A stretch of 64,000 nucleotides of DNA from the NCBI GenBank assembly GCA_023101725.1, contig JALJCO010003429.1:186001-250000 (forward strand). Reading direction: 5' to 3'. The notes beneath the pieces are model-generated. The model was not told where the DNA came from and ran no database searches. It saw only the letters and a program-made list of their open reading frames with translations. Shown piece after piece: positions 1 through 19,110 of this stretch. A program made the position numbers and the translations under genes. This stretch comes from Atherinomorus stipes (lineage: Eukaryota > Chordata > Actinopteri > Atheriniformes > Atherinidae). Each line of letters begins with the position of its first letter. Within the stretch, counting starts at the first letter, position 1.

Positions 1-2396
1 GGGACAAATCAAAGACATTGATCGACCGAATTTGCATAAAGCCAGTATCCAGAGAGAACACATGCAAAGGAGAACATCAATCTCCGAAATTATGTAAAAA
101 TTACAGAGAAAAGTTTAGAAAACGTAAAAGGATTTATATCTCCAAGTATCCATGAAAAATGTTGACACACCAGCTCCTTTTAATCCACTTTCAAGGATGG
201 CATAAAATTCTGAAACTCTCAAAGCTGGCTTAAACTGGCTGAAGTAAGACTTCACATTGCAGAAAATAGTTGAAATAGCACCAACCCGTGGTCTGTTACA
301 AAGCTACTGTCCATTACACAATTGCCTCCTTCATGTTTAGAGGAACAAACATTGTTGCAAGTCTCAGTTGCATGGCTGGTCAGATCTGCAGTCTGCTTGA
401 TCAGCTGCATGCAAGCTGCAACATCTGTGAGTCTGCTGCTGCGGGCAAGTTGCAGGACATACAAGAAAGCTGCAGCGGCTGATGGATTTAACAGCTGCAA
501 AGGCCTCAGCAGCCACACAAGAGGATCACAGCTCCCATGGGGAAACAGTCATTGGGCGAAACCTTAAGATCTTTCCTTTTCAGAGGAAGAGCATCCTGCT
601 TGTGATAAAGGATCATAAAAGCATCTGGGCTTTTCTGAAGCAACTACAGTCTAGTTTAAATTCTGGAAAAAAGAAAAACACATTCAATCTCTTTGTTAAT
701 TATTTTTCCTCTTATAACAAGGATGCAACAAAAATTCACTTTAAAATATTAACTGAACAAGGTATTTATCTTTGTCATGCATCAAATAAGTACAAATGCA
801 TACAAAATTGGATACAATTGCATATTTACAAGGTAAAATAAATGCAACACCAGAAAACACATCAGCTACTGATTTTACCTTATTTGCAAACTCACATATT
901 GCTGTGAAGCAAGTACATTTTTATCAACAGTATATGGCACCTGTCAAGTTAGAAATCAGTGTTTCACAATGAAAGACAAAACTACTCAAAATAAACATAA
1001 AAAAAATAAAACTAATGAAAAGGAAGTTTAAAAGATTAATATCTAATACCCACATGTTGTTCTAGTTATGCATCCCTTGTAGTAACATTATCAGTGAAAG
1101 TTACACTTTGTTGTGTAATTATTGACCAAGATCCTTTGATCCTTTGATTCATTTGATGCAGTCTAGTTTGATTTAAGCTCCCTGGCAAGACCTGAGTTTC
1201 ATGATTGTAAACCTTTACTACAATAAACTTTGTCTGTAAACACCTATGACATTATATTATATGGCTCTATTTATAATCCTGAAAGTGTGTTGCAGTATTA
1301 TAAAGCATTCGCAGTCGGACTTGCTTATAAAATAAATGTCCATAACTCTGCTGCATTGCTGCTGAGGAAGGTGACATGGCTGTTTTTTTTTTTTTTACAT
1401 GACTGTGCTGAAACGTTTGAGATCCTACAGCGTCACAAATTGCACTTTAACTTTTTCACCACAATAACCTTTTATGGCACACAATCAAGAATCTGTGTCA
1501 ATGTTTAACACAGGTGTGTACATTGCACCCTCCCTGTGAGATATCATCCCAGTCTTAGCTTTTGATGATATATGATGCCTCATGCTTGTTGTCATTTGAC
1601 AAAGAATCTTTTTCACCCAAATTATTATGAAACTGGAATACAAAAGCTGTGATAACACAAGTGAGATCTGCTTTCGTACTTACAAGAACTGCCACCACAA
1701 CACTGGAAGTTGTGTGTATGAGTGGGGGAATTGACTGTGTGTGCATATAATAAAAAGATAGAACAGATGAAATGAGCAAACATAATCCAAAATGAACAGA
1801 AGCCTGCTTTTTTTTCTGATGGATTTACATAATGAATATGTCAGCAAAGTGTTTTCATATTTAAAAGATATATCAGGATCACCACAGGTTAATCTCTTGG
1901 ATAGTCAGTGTTGGTTACTCTCGAGGAAAAGTTCATAGTGTGCTTCTTTATCTCATTATAACACCATGGTATTATTTCGCATCCATGTAGGATGTGATCA
2001 TATCTGTCTCGCTTATCGAGGATTTGTAGGTGATCTCATTATGTTTTCATCAAATACCACCTACAAAGGTAAGGTGGACAGAGGGAGAAGGTGGGGGGAG
2101 AGGGAGAGTGTGAACGAGAGCGTACAGAGGCTCCTCCTCACTCGCTGTGTGTATTTCTTGTGTTTTCCCAGTCTGCTCCTCACTCACACTCTCGCTTAGC
2201 AGAGATTCAGAGGTACAGAGCAAAGACTCTCCCTGGGAAAGGGTGGCAAAGAAACACTGAATAACGCTCTTTTCTTACTGGGAAAGAGCCACAAACAGGG
2301 GAAAAAAGGTCGAGATTGTGTTTATTCTGGGGGAGGAGCAGCGTTTTCAGCTCTGCCTGCTGCGTGTGCTCAGCTCGCTGCACACTGTGTTTCCAG
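1..2396. other. Gene-poor left flank and cygb2 upstream region
   Basis: I recognise no gene here. ORFs of up to 119 codons occur around 250-840 on both strands, but they have low-complexity translations (GCTGC-rich stretch at 380-480) and no family resemblance. The 840-1800 part is AT-rich spacer. From about 2070 the sequence turns purine-rich and then more GC-rich up to the cygb2 start codon, which fits a TATA-less proximal promoter and 5' UTR. The left part could be the 3' UTR of a neighbour outside the window, but nothing shows this. Confidence 0.4.
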
Positions 2397-9273
<6,877 letters not shown>

Positions 9274-9860
9274 AGCTCCTGGATGCAGATCTTTTGAATT
9301 TTCTGCAACTTCAAAAGTCAGGAATCACCTGACTGTAATCTGGGAACACGGTTTGGTGTAATCTATGATAATCATGGACTATGGAATATATACATATATA
9401 TATTACATAAACAAAAACAAGAACAAGTACTGTGCCCTTTTTATGGCTAGCAGTGTGTTTGTGAAAGAGAGGATGTCAGACATATAAAGTACAGCTCCCT
9501 CCTTGCATTTGTACTCTTGTAAAAGACAACCCCAATAAAAGAATCGAGCAAAGAGGAAGAAAATGCAAACATACACCCAACAGTGGATGAGAGGTCGCAT
9601 TTGACTTGGGTGTGCCTTCAGCTGAATGTGTATATGGAGAAACTGAAATGTAAACAGCATCTTTCTAAACATTAGAATGTTTTCCAGATGTTTCCTCTTA
9701 TCACTCTGTAGCCACTTGTGTTTACTTTGTTAGATATGATGAATACTGAAACATTTCTACATTTTTAAGAGTTAATGGTGATAATTGTACTTTTGATCTT
9801 TTTTCTTTTTTCATTTCAGCTCACATTTTTATCTGTAACTGAGTATACTTTGAAATAAAA
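9274..9860 (+). other. cygb2: cygb2 3' UTR
   Basis: Sequence from the stop codon to the polyadenylation signal at 9854-9859. An earlier AATAAA near 9534 could give a shorter form. The ORFs on the opposite strand here show no family resemblance. Confidence 0.6.
9854..9859 (+). promoter_or_regulatory. cygb2: Polyadenylation signal AATAAA, cygb2
   Basis: AATAAA about 580 bases after the cygb2 stop and before the prcd promoter region; the most distal clear signal for this gene. Confidence 0.6.
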
Positions 9861-10411
9861 TGACAAAGAAAGCCATCTGGTCCCGAGTCAGATTATTTGT
9901 TAATGTACATTTGCTCTGAACTGTTATTTTTAGACAAACTTATACATTTCTTGGTCTTTCTTGGCCTTTCTATGCTTTAGTCAGCAGAGCTAAGTATAAG
10001 TGGCTTAACTACTGACAGTCCCTCTTTTTATTTTTACCTCATGTGGCCCTATGCTGGAGCTTTTTAATAATAATATATTGCAGGAACTCTGCACATTGCC
10101 TCCTGTAACATCATGACAGTCTGCTAGATTTACATAAAATGAGCCACATGATATGTAGCAAAGATGCAATATTTCCCTAAATAAGCTCGAGCACAATAAT
10201 AGCACAGTTCATATAAATGAATGTTGTGATGCTGCCTCAAGCCTTCCATAATGATGCCCTTTCTTGACATAAAACACAATATAGAGGTTGATTTGGCTTG
10301 CTGTGCTAATGACATAGTGGTGGGCTGGGTTGCTTTCAGAATAGCAACACAGCATGCTCTGTTTACCTCCTAGCCCTGCCAGCGAGATCCAACCCGCTCC
10401 TTGATCCCAGC

Positions 10412-10430
10412 TAATCCTCTGTGCTAATCT
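10412..10430 (+). promoter_or_regulatory. prcd: Paired OTX/CRX-type sites upstream of prcd
   Basis: CTAATCC and CTAATCT lie 13 bases apart, about 150 bases upstream of the prcd start codon. TAATCC is the core bound by CRX/OTX homeodomain factors that drive photoreceptor genes. PRCD is photoreceptor-restricted, so such sites are expected, but the motif is short and this remains inference. Confidence 0.4.
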
Positions 10431-10576
10431 CCCCAATCACGAGTGCGAGCCAAGGCAGGAATAGTCTGATTGTTACACCACAAACTCTGCCTCATGTCAT
10501 TCAAGCCTTTCAATGGGGAAGGAAGTTATAGTGCTCAAAAACCCACAGCAGACCCGAGATTAGGAGCGCCTCCATC

Positions 10577-11436
10577 ATGTGCACAACTATGATGGTCCTC
10601 ACCACAATCGCTCTCATCCTGCGACAGAGGTTCTCCAACAAAATTAAACCGTGAGTACTCATTAGAGCCGTCTTTTCATTTCTAGAACCAATGAAATTTG
10701 GTCTTTTCTTGTCTTTTTTTTTTTTTAAATCACAATTTATTTCTTATCAGCATTTAACAGCACCTGATGGAAAAGAATCAACAGCACAATGTCATGGAAA
10801 AAAGCAGTAAATAGCTCATGAAGTAAATTACATAATATGTTTCCACCCAGACTCAATTGTGAATACTCACACGTACACATAAACACATAAAAGTGCATAT
10901 GTGTTTCATGTGTGGGAGAGTGTGAAAGAGAAAGGAGAGACTTATCTGCATCATTGATTTGAAATCACTCCTGTGATTATTTTAGGGTTTGCCTTGAGCA
11001 ACAGTGTGTGGATTAAGTGGCTGGCTACATAACAACCATGTATTCCTGCTTTTCTAATGGAGAGATGAATGGAGGAGAAAACATCAGAGCTCTCCAGTTC
11101 ATGGCTGCTAATTGACTCAAAGTGCAATCTTCTCAGCCCCCCTGGGCCTGCTTGCACACTCTCACAGTTATAGCAAACAATAACTCGTGGCTCAAGCACC
11201 GTGGAGCATGGCAACATCTGGCCTGCACAATTAAGAACAGATCACAAAAGCGGGACTTTCTTCATATTTTAATGTGCCTCTTATCATGTGTTTATATTTA
11301 AAACATGTAATGAGATGCATTTAGAAATAAATGAATATGTTTGTGTTATGTTCTGTGCCTCCGCAGGCAGAAGGAGAATGCTGAACAGGAAATGCCGTAT
11401 ATAAAAAGCAATGGAGCAACAGAAACTCATAAATGA
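10577..11436 (+). CDS. prcd: Photoreceptor disc component PRCD, two coding exons, 47 aa
   Basis: Small lipidated protein of rod and cone outer-segment discs; mutations in the mammalian gene cause progressive rod-cone degeneration. Exons are 10577-10650 and 11367-11436, joined in phase 2 to give 47 residues. The N-terminus MCTTMMVLTTIALILRQRF matches the family layout: Met-Cys-Thr-Thr, a short hydrophobic helix, then basic residues (RQRFSNKIK). Cys2 is the known palmitoylation site and the site of the disease change Cys2Tyr. The mammalian protein is 54 residues, so this one is slightly shorter. The donor GTGAGT and acceptor CCGCAG fit consensus. A second donor (GTAAGG) starts 19 bases after the stop codon, implying a spliced 3' UTR, and it is close enough to the stop to avoid nonsense-mediated decay. 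cygb and prcd are also neighbours in human. Confidence 0.88.
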
Positions 11437-13196
11437 CAAGAGTGGGCATGACAAGGTAAGGACACACAACAAATCAAGCCAATACAGACAGAAGACGTGG
11501 ACAGCGTGGTTTATTTTCACAAATTTTGCAGATGAAGAAATTTTAAAAAGCAGCAGATAACAAAAAGCTTTTGCATTTACAGCTGCGATAATGTAACTTA
11601 TGGCTCATTTCATTCTCCCGACTTACTCCTGCCCCTCCTAAAGTCATCACTCAGGCTAGGCTGAAGCGTTTTTTAGCCTTGTATTGGACAGTTTTCACAC
11701 AGATGTGAAAAAGAAAGTAAACCAACTTTAATTTGAATATTTTTTTAATTACAATCATCTAGTCTTGCTAGGCCTTAAAATTTGGTGAATCCAGCTTCAG
11801 ATTAACAATGACGCACAGCATGTTGCAACATGACATTTTTGATCTAATAGAAACTAACCCCAAAAGGCAGAAGCAAGGGAAACATACTGAACCCCATGAT
11901 TCAGGATTTTGGAGAAGCATCATTAGTAGCAATAAAATGAATTCTTTCATGTTGTGGAGGAATTTTGGCCCACTTTTCTTTACAATACAGTTGTATCTCA
12001 ATGAGGCTTGGAATATTTGTTTCTGCACATCTCATAAAGTTTTAACACATTTCAGTCAGATTGCGGTCTGGACTTTGACTAGGCTGTTGTTTAAACCTTG
12101 ATCCTTTCCTTTTTCAGTCATTCTGTTGTAGATTTGTGGGTGTATTTGGGATCATTGGGCCTCACTCATTAATATTTTCTGAGGAATTTTCTAAACTTCT
12201 TGGAGCTTTTCTTTTGAAATTTCTTGAGAAAACTCAGATATATGAAAATGTCTGACTGTAAAGTTGTTTGCATCTTTGTAATTAGATTAATGCTAATCTC
12301 CTTGTGAACTGGAAATACATGCCTGCTACCTCTAATTTGCAGGTAAATGCCCCCCAAAACAGCCATAAAAGCACATGAGACTGAAGAGCTGTGTGCAGAC
12401 AAACAGATGTGAGAAAAATGTAAGTGGTGTAACTAACCTGGGGTTAGGGCATATTCTTGATCGTGTATTACAAATAATAACAAAAAGCGATTGTTGGAGA
12501 ACATTTTTATTGTTAGAAAATACTTACCAATGGGCCAGATGCACGTCCACCGAGCTGTTTGTGAAGATGAAGGAGTCATGTGCTCCTCCTGGGAACCAGG
12601 ACACTGTGTTCAGTAGGTTGTTCTGAGAGATGAGTTGAGTGTTTTTGAGTGACACTGCATGCAGATGAAGGATGGGAGTGGATCTGATCAGGATGCTTTT
12701 GTTCATGTTACATTAACAACTGATGGTTTTAGGAAGCCCAGCAATGAAATCTTCTTTTTACTGCAACCTTTACTTCAGTTGATTTATCTCACTTACAATT
12801 CGCAAAAGAATGCAACTGATGGACGGTTGCATATCAACCATCCTGACTCCCAACTCCCACTGAAATGTTGCAGGGGAGTGTTGGCTCCAAACAATTGCAA
12901 AGGTCCATGAAGAAACTCCTGGCAGCCTAAGGGGGCATTCATTACCAGCCCTTCTGATTCAAATCCTTATTCATTTGCTCGGAAAGTCTGGTTCATGTGG
13001 TGAGGAGTGAATGCAACAACAAACTGATGCAGAACAAACTCTGGTCTGCCTACAAACGTTGGTCTTGGTTCACTCCAAAAGAATCAAATACAGGAAGCAG
13101 ACAACAAGGAAAGGGGATGGTTGATGCAAGCAGGGCATTGTGGGTAAACACAACGTACACATGTAGGACAACAACCACAAGAAATTGCTCATGATA

Positions 13197-13390
13197 GTGT
13201 GGCAAGGTACGCATCGGAGGGCCCAGGCAGGATTCAATTCCCAGACTCCCAGGTGAGAGTCATGCGAGCTGACCATTCAGCCAAAGGGACATCCCTGCGG
13301 CCAAGTAGCCAGGGTGCATGATTAATCGGAGGCATAGTGACAGGACCCCAGACTGTCGCAGGGATGTGGGAGAACGAGGTAAAAGTTCTG
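13197..13390 (-). repeat. tRNA-derived SINE, copy 1
   Basis: Read on the minus strand it has polymerase III promoter blocks: an A-box-like TTTGGCTGAATGG and a B-box-like GGAATTGAATCC, separated by an anticodon-arm-like GACTCTCACCTGGGAGTC with tRNA-Glu-like TCTCACC. Copies at 18811-18950 and 44864-45070 share the same order of motifs. Confidence 0.65.
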
Positions 13391-13631
13391 AAAAAAATAT
13401 GATCAACCAAAGACCTCCAGGATCTGATGCAGATATGTTTTCCTCTTATGTGGTGAAAAAAAAATTTGTCCCTCATGGACCAACAGATGAGTGAGTTTTT
13501 CTTCCTCGTCTTCTCTGTCAGTCATTCTTGATGCATGGCACCTCTGGTGGCAACGGTCATACATCATTCCAAAGGTCTGGTTCCTTTGGTCGGTGCAGTG
13601 CGAAAGCAAACTCAGGCTTGTTCCAACAGAA

Positions 13632-13679
13632 GCGAGCGAGCGGGCAGGCGGGCAGGTGGGCAGGCGGGCAGGTGGGTGG
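13632..13679. repeat. GC-rich minisatellite, GGGCAGGC/T unit
   Basis: About five copies of an 8-base unit GGGCAGGC or GGGCAGGT in tandem, directly beside the left target duplication of the hAT element at 13684. It is open in several frames but not a gene. Confidence 0.7.
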
Positions 13680-13683
13680 ACGG

Positions 13684-14777
13684 CAGGGGCGCCCGCAGAA
13701 ATCTTTTCTAGGGGTGGCCACAGGGTGGCCAGAGAAAATAGCAGTTTTGTTTCTTCCAACCTGGACTTTATTTCTGGAATTTATACAGAGTAGCCTACAT
13801 GCATTTACTAATCAGTAACATTCCTGCATCACTCTGACTCCTTTGGACACTATCTATATTAGTCGTAGATCCGCGTATATCCATATAACGGCAGTGAAGG
13901 GGGCAGAATGATCGGGCCTCTGGCATTTTCTGCAGCAAACTTCCTTAATTTCAATAATACACTGCAAAAACTCAAATCTTACCAAGTATATTTTTCTAAT
14001 TTCTAATCAAAATATCTCATCACACTCAAAATAAGACAAAACCACCTAAAGAGAAACATTTCAGTGAGATATAGGAACTTGTTTTAAGACAAATGCATCT
14101 TATTTCAAGAAAGAAAAGAAAGAAAATTTCACTTGTTCCATTGGCAGAATTTTTTTTTTTTTTTTTTTTGGCTTATTACAAGCAAAATAAAATCCTGTTG
14201 TTTTTTTGTTTGTTTGTTTTTTTTTACTTATTTTAAGAGAGGTCAGGACTTTTTTTACTTGTAATAAGCAGTTCAGTGTGTGTGTCGCAAACAAATGACT
14301 TCACAAAACTTCACTATGACGACCTCACTCACACTGAACATCAGAGCTGAAGACGTCTCAATTGTAATATGAACAAACTAAATGGGGGTAGTGTGGTGTC
14401 GGCCCAATGAGGCTAAGTAGGTGCTGATGTGAAAGGGGCATTAGAAACTGGTGGGGGCAGTTCTGGGTGGCACCTTCCTGGATGAATTTGCATAAGAAAG
14501 GCTTAGTTGATTAGGCGTAACAGACCTGTGGGGGACTACAGCAAAACACCAATGGCAGAAAGTGGTAGGTCTAGTGTAATATTTTTATTCATTTTATTTT
14601 TATTAGCCTATAAACATTTTGACAAATATAAGCAAAGCCTGCTGCACCATATTAATAGTACATAGAAAATTTATATGAATGAAAAAAATCTCATTTTTGC
14701 AGGGGTGGCCAGCTTTTTGTTCAGGGGGGCACTGGCCACCCCTGGCCACCCCTGGCCACCCCTTGGGGGCGTCCCTG
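13684..14777. mobile_element. hAT-type element, 1.1 kb, with nested MITE
   Basis: Ends CAGGGGCGCCC and GGGGGCGTCCCTG are inverted repeats. They are flanked by 8-base target copies GTGGACGG (13676-13683) and GTGGACAG (14778-14785), 7 of 8 identical. Subterminal GGGGTGGCCA/TGGCCACCCC repeats occur at both ends. No transposase ORF remains. Confidence 0.8.
13960..14279. mobile_element. Nested MITE with CACTGCAAAAACT end
   Basis: The left end CACTGCAAAAACTCAAATC is a sequence I know as a frequent teleost MITE terminus. The right end, TTCAGTG, gives only a short inverted match. The interior carries polyT/polyA runs and the AAACTTGT/ACTTGTAAT type repeats of such elements. Confidence 0.5.
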
Positions 14778-17661
14778 GTGGACAGGCGGACGGACGGACA
14801 GATGGATGGATAAAACATATCTCACTTCACTTTCTGGTGAGATTCTGTTAAAACATAGAACCATGACACATCTGCTTTGGTCTACTCTTGTCAGTCTACA
14901 GAAATTTCCAAAACTTGCAATTTGTTCAGGTGCAACTTTCTAAACCTACATACTTTTAGAAAGAGAAAGTTTTATTTTGTAACTTCCTTCAAACCAGTCA
15001 TATTTGTTCATCTTTTTCTAATTATGCTACTATGAATAACATCTAATCTGCCAACTGCAGCCTGTAAAGTCTAAGTTTGAACTCTTGGGTTCTTTTGAAC
15101 TTTCTATGAGCATTGCACTGGCTGACCTCGGGGTGAACTTACTGCAACATCCACACCTGTGAAGACTGAGAACTACTTTTAAGCTTTCTCACTGTAGATT
15201 GTACTCTGAATTATTTGGAAAAGTCCTTATAACCCTTCACAGAATGATGGACAGTGGCATTACTTCTCCAAGATTATTGCTGATGTCTTTCCTCCTTGGC
15301 ATGTCTACACACCTGAATGCTGCAGACCTGCAAACTGCCAACATTTCTGCTTAGATTAACACTGCTGACACAGTAATCTATCAATCAAAGGTATTTGATT
15401 TGCTGCACTTGACTGCTACTTAACCCCTTAAGTTCTTTGGAAGTGGTGAGGATGTACTTTAACACACTGCTTCTGCATTATGGGTTAGTTTTAGTTAAAT
15501 GAATAATTTATAGTCATCTAAGGTTGCATCTTCTTAATAGACTTGGGGCACAAGATCTATTGTTTTTTTTTATTCTTGTCAAGACATGTAAAACTTTGGG
15601 AGTTTAAGGGATTTCTCTCTTTCACATGACTATCGGTATCAAGATTTTAAAGAAAATACCGAATAAAGCTATATCATCAAAACTGAGATTGTCTGCGTGT
15701 GCAAAAGTGAAGCATTGGAGCATGTTACTGAGGCACAGATGCATAAAAAGCCAAGATGCCTGCCCCACATTTGGCTTTTAAGTTCTGATAATACTAAATG
15801 ATTTAGAGGCAGAACAACAATCCTTCATCTCTTTGCAGCGTGATTATAAATGCATCACCTTCCTGCAACCACACTGTTAAACAGAGAAGTAAAAGACCTT
15901 AACATTAAGTTATAAGCTAACCATTTCATCCAAACACACCCATCTTGCATTTGTTTGCTGAAGTCTTTTATGGAAGTATGTTTAGCTGAGTCATCGTGAT
16001 TTAATCTTTCGGAATCATTATTGCTCTACTTTCATCGTGACTTGGCAACTTACAGCTTGCTCCAAAAGTTGACTAAAGGAAAACATTTATTTCTGGGTGA
16101 AATGTTAGAGCGATGTCTGTTTTTATTCCAACCTCCAATCAGCGTTAAAAATGTCAGCTTCAAGGCTCATGTACTTTGTGTTTTCTCACTTATTACCTCT
16201 AAATATGTGAAAGCTTGACTTTTCTGCCTTTTCTTTGACATATTTCACCCTGAGTGAAATGAAACAGGTGCGCTTAGATCACTTTATCAAAGGAGTATTA
16301 TGACAAATGATAACCTGCTTGTACATCCACACACGAGTAAGTGGTTGTGGTGCAACAGATGTTGGATTTGTGCTATTTAATCTGTCAAGATAACTGGAGA
16401 GTTGTTAAATTTGTCATGGCGGGAAAGAAACATCCCCCTTGAAGAACTCCCCCACTGATACATAAATTCAGCGACGGAGAAACAAAATACTCCTGCTTAT
16501 TATAACATTCCAGGCCAGAGGTTTTAAACAGACACTTGGAGATGAAGGTTTTGTGTACTGGATGTGGTGATGGGGCTGAGGTGGCGTTGGAATGCCATAG
16601 CTTCCTACAGTACTTTCACAAACCTCATAAAAGTACATAAAGAAGGAGATGCCTGCCCCACATTCAGCTTTTAAGTATTCACCACTACAGAGCTTATACT
16701 AAATGATTCAGAAGCAGTGCAACAATCCACCATCTCTTTCGAGGGTTGTTTTAAATAAACCTCCCAACAACCGTGCTGTTAATTGCAACAGGGGCATTAC
16801 TAGACTTACAGCTCTCTGGGGACACTGGCTCCACATTACCCAAATAACTTTTTTTCTTATATGTATGTATGAAATATGCAACATAATATGTTATATAAAC
16901 CTTCTCCTATAATCCCAGCATTTCTGCAACTGTTACACTAAAACATAATCTAGCAATCTTTTTGAAAAATACTTAAATGGATACTGATAAATATGAAGAC
17001 ATAGAGCAAAACAAAAAGATTTTCTGTATTAGTGTGGCAACTGCATTTCAGTTTGTTGCGTGGGAGGCAATTTCTCCTGTCATTCACCTGTCTCGTCTTC
17101 TCTTTTGTTTATCCTGACAGTTCATCCCAAGCCCTCTTTCCTTCTCCACCTCCAGTAGTCTAGTTCTCTTCTTATCAACATAAAGTGATGGAAATTAATC
17201 GGCTCTCATTATTCCATTTAAACTACAACATTATTTCATTCTGCTGATTATTGTTGTGAATCTACTGAGGTTAATGTGGATAAATCAGAATCTGCATCCA
17301 CATATGGCCTAAATTCTGTCCATCTTCTCACCTGCTCTTTTTGCTCTTTTATGCTCTCTCCTCCTTCTCTCTCTATCTTCCTCTATTTACTTTTATCCTA
17401 AACATAAAGAAAAAACATGCCACATATAAAGTCCACATCAGTTCCCAACACTGATTCATTTGAATAACTTTCTTGTGGGAAAATACAGTCAGGTGATCTT
17501 GTTTTTTTATATTTGAAAAAAATGAAACAAAGATGATAAAACACAAAGAGCATCAAAGGGCAGACTTGCCAACTTGCCAAAGGGGTTGACGGGGGCGTAT
17601 GGGTTACCCCTTAGTACCAGCACAAGTGTAAATGGTAGAGTCTAATCGGTAACTTTAAGTC

Positions 17662-17735
17662 AGTTCAATTCATCTTTATTTGTATAGCACAAGTTCACAA
17701 CAAAGTAATCTCAAGGCACTTTACAGACATAATCA
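17662..17735. repeat. Teleost dispersed repeat fragment
   Basis: Contains TTTATTTGTATAGCAC and CTCAAGGCACTTTACAGA, wording found at high copy number in many teleost genomes, probably a retroelement 3' tail. Only this short fragment is present. Confidence 0.5.
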
Positions 17736-17762
17736 ATTCAAGCCAACTCGTGATTCAATTAA

Positions 17763-19110
17763 AGCCCCAGTGTAAGATTTACTCCCATCTAGTGGTGAGC
17801 TAACTGAATTCAAACTGAGCAGTGCTCTCTGGCGTCTCACCGTTTAAACACATTATTACCCCTACTGAAGCCATGGAGAGTCACAATGTGAAAATGTCAA
17901 TATCAAATTCTTGGAAAATACTGCTGAAAGAAGTGCACTGCCCCCTGACTTCTGTGAAGCAACTGAAAATTGTTGTCATGGAGCTTTTTCACTGTGGGCT
18001 AAAAATTAGCCGTCTCTGCCATTTTACAGCAAGTAACAATAAATTATCCAACTTAAAGGCTGAATATGTAGCATTTTTATTGAAAGCTAAAAAAAAAAAA
18101 AAAAAAAAAAACTCCTCAAGGGGTTTGGAGGGGTGTAGAATGAAACAGCATTTCCTTAAAAAATTATATTTAGCCTGAAAATAAATATGAAAACAATTTT
18201 AACGGGTTTGACAATGACGTTATGTTTACATTTACAACCCAATACAGGCCGCCATTACAGGTTGCAAAATACAGTCTCTATGTGGTAATAGTATGTTCGG
18301 CACAGTTAGGCTGGCACTGGGGAAAATGGTGGAGTCGGCAAGTCCAGCAGCTGAGCTACTTCAGAGCCCCGGAGACATATCCGTCTCAGAAGAGGAGTGA
18401 CCCGAGAAGAGCAAAAATTATAGAGTAAATTTAGGTAAAGCCTACACTAGATGGACCCACATAAACATTTTCTAGGGTATGAAAATGCGAAAATGGCTAC
18501 TTTTCTCCTGTATCAGTAAGTTAACTCGCTTGCTAACGTGGCTAACATTAGCTGTCAGCTGTAAAACTCTTCTGTAATACTTGTTGGACATGGTGCAGGC
18601 TGTTGGTCACTTGACATTCCAGCAGCGAGCTTGGCAACCAAACATATTCCATATCCAACCTTTACACAGAAGGATAAAGTAGTTGCTGGACAACCCTGCC
18701 CTGTTTCCAATGGAACAACACAACAATCTTCATTGTTAGATTGAACACAGCTGACAGATGGACCCGCCCTTTGTGCTACATGGATCCCTACTTGCAAGCG
18801 CCAGATTGTGGCAAGACAAAGGAGGGCCCAGGCAGGATTTGATCCCCAGACTCCCGGGTGAGAGTCATGCATGGTGGCCATCAAGCCAAAGGGACATCCC
18901 CTTGGCCAAGTAGCCAGGGTGCATGATCACTCAGAGGCATAGCAACAGGGCCGTCAATTGCCACATATGTATTTATAACTAACTTATTCTTAGCTAAGAG
19001 AAAGCGTTCATCGGGATGCGATTTTGATTAGACTTCAGTAAAATACAAATCTATGAAATATCTATATCTATTTTGCCAATAAAAAGCCAAATTAGCTACA
19101 CACTGGACTT
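17763..19110. mobile_element. TTAA-flanked element containing a nested SINE
   Basis: Left end AGCCCCAGTGTAAG and right end CACACTGGACTT form imperfect inverted repeats, flanked by TTAA at 17759-17762 and 19111-19114. It holds a 20-base polyA run near 18091 and the SINE copy at 18811-18950. The 118-codon open frame at 17822-18178 has no recognised domain. Confidence 0.55.
18811..18950 (-). repeat. tRNA-derived SINE, copy 2 (partial)
   Basis: Shares with copy 1 the sequence around the tRNA-like part (minus strand GACTCTCACCCGGGAGTC, GGGGATCAAATCC) and the downstream CTTGGCCAAGTAGCCAGG block seen on the plus strand. It lies within the TTAA-flanked element. Confidence 0.6.

Noticed and set aside
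482..841. 119-codon open frame on the plus strand in the left flank
   Set aside because: Composition is Lys/Asn/Ile-rich, as expected from AT-rich DNA, with no family resemblance and no splice or promoter context.
13403..13818. Overlapping open frames of about 100 codons on both strands
   Set aside because: They are produced by the minisatellite and the hAT terminal sequence; several frames are open at once because of GC-rich repeats.
17822..18178. 118-codon plus-strand frame
   Set aside because: It lies wholly within the TTAA-flanked element and passes through a polyA run giving a lysine tract; no transposase motif.
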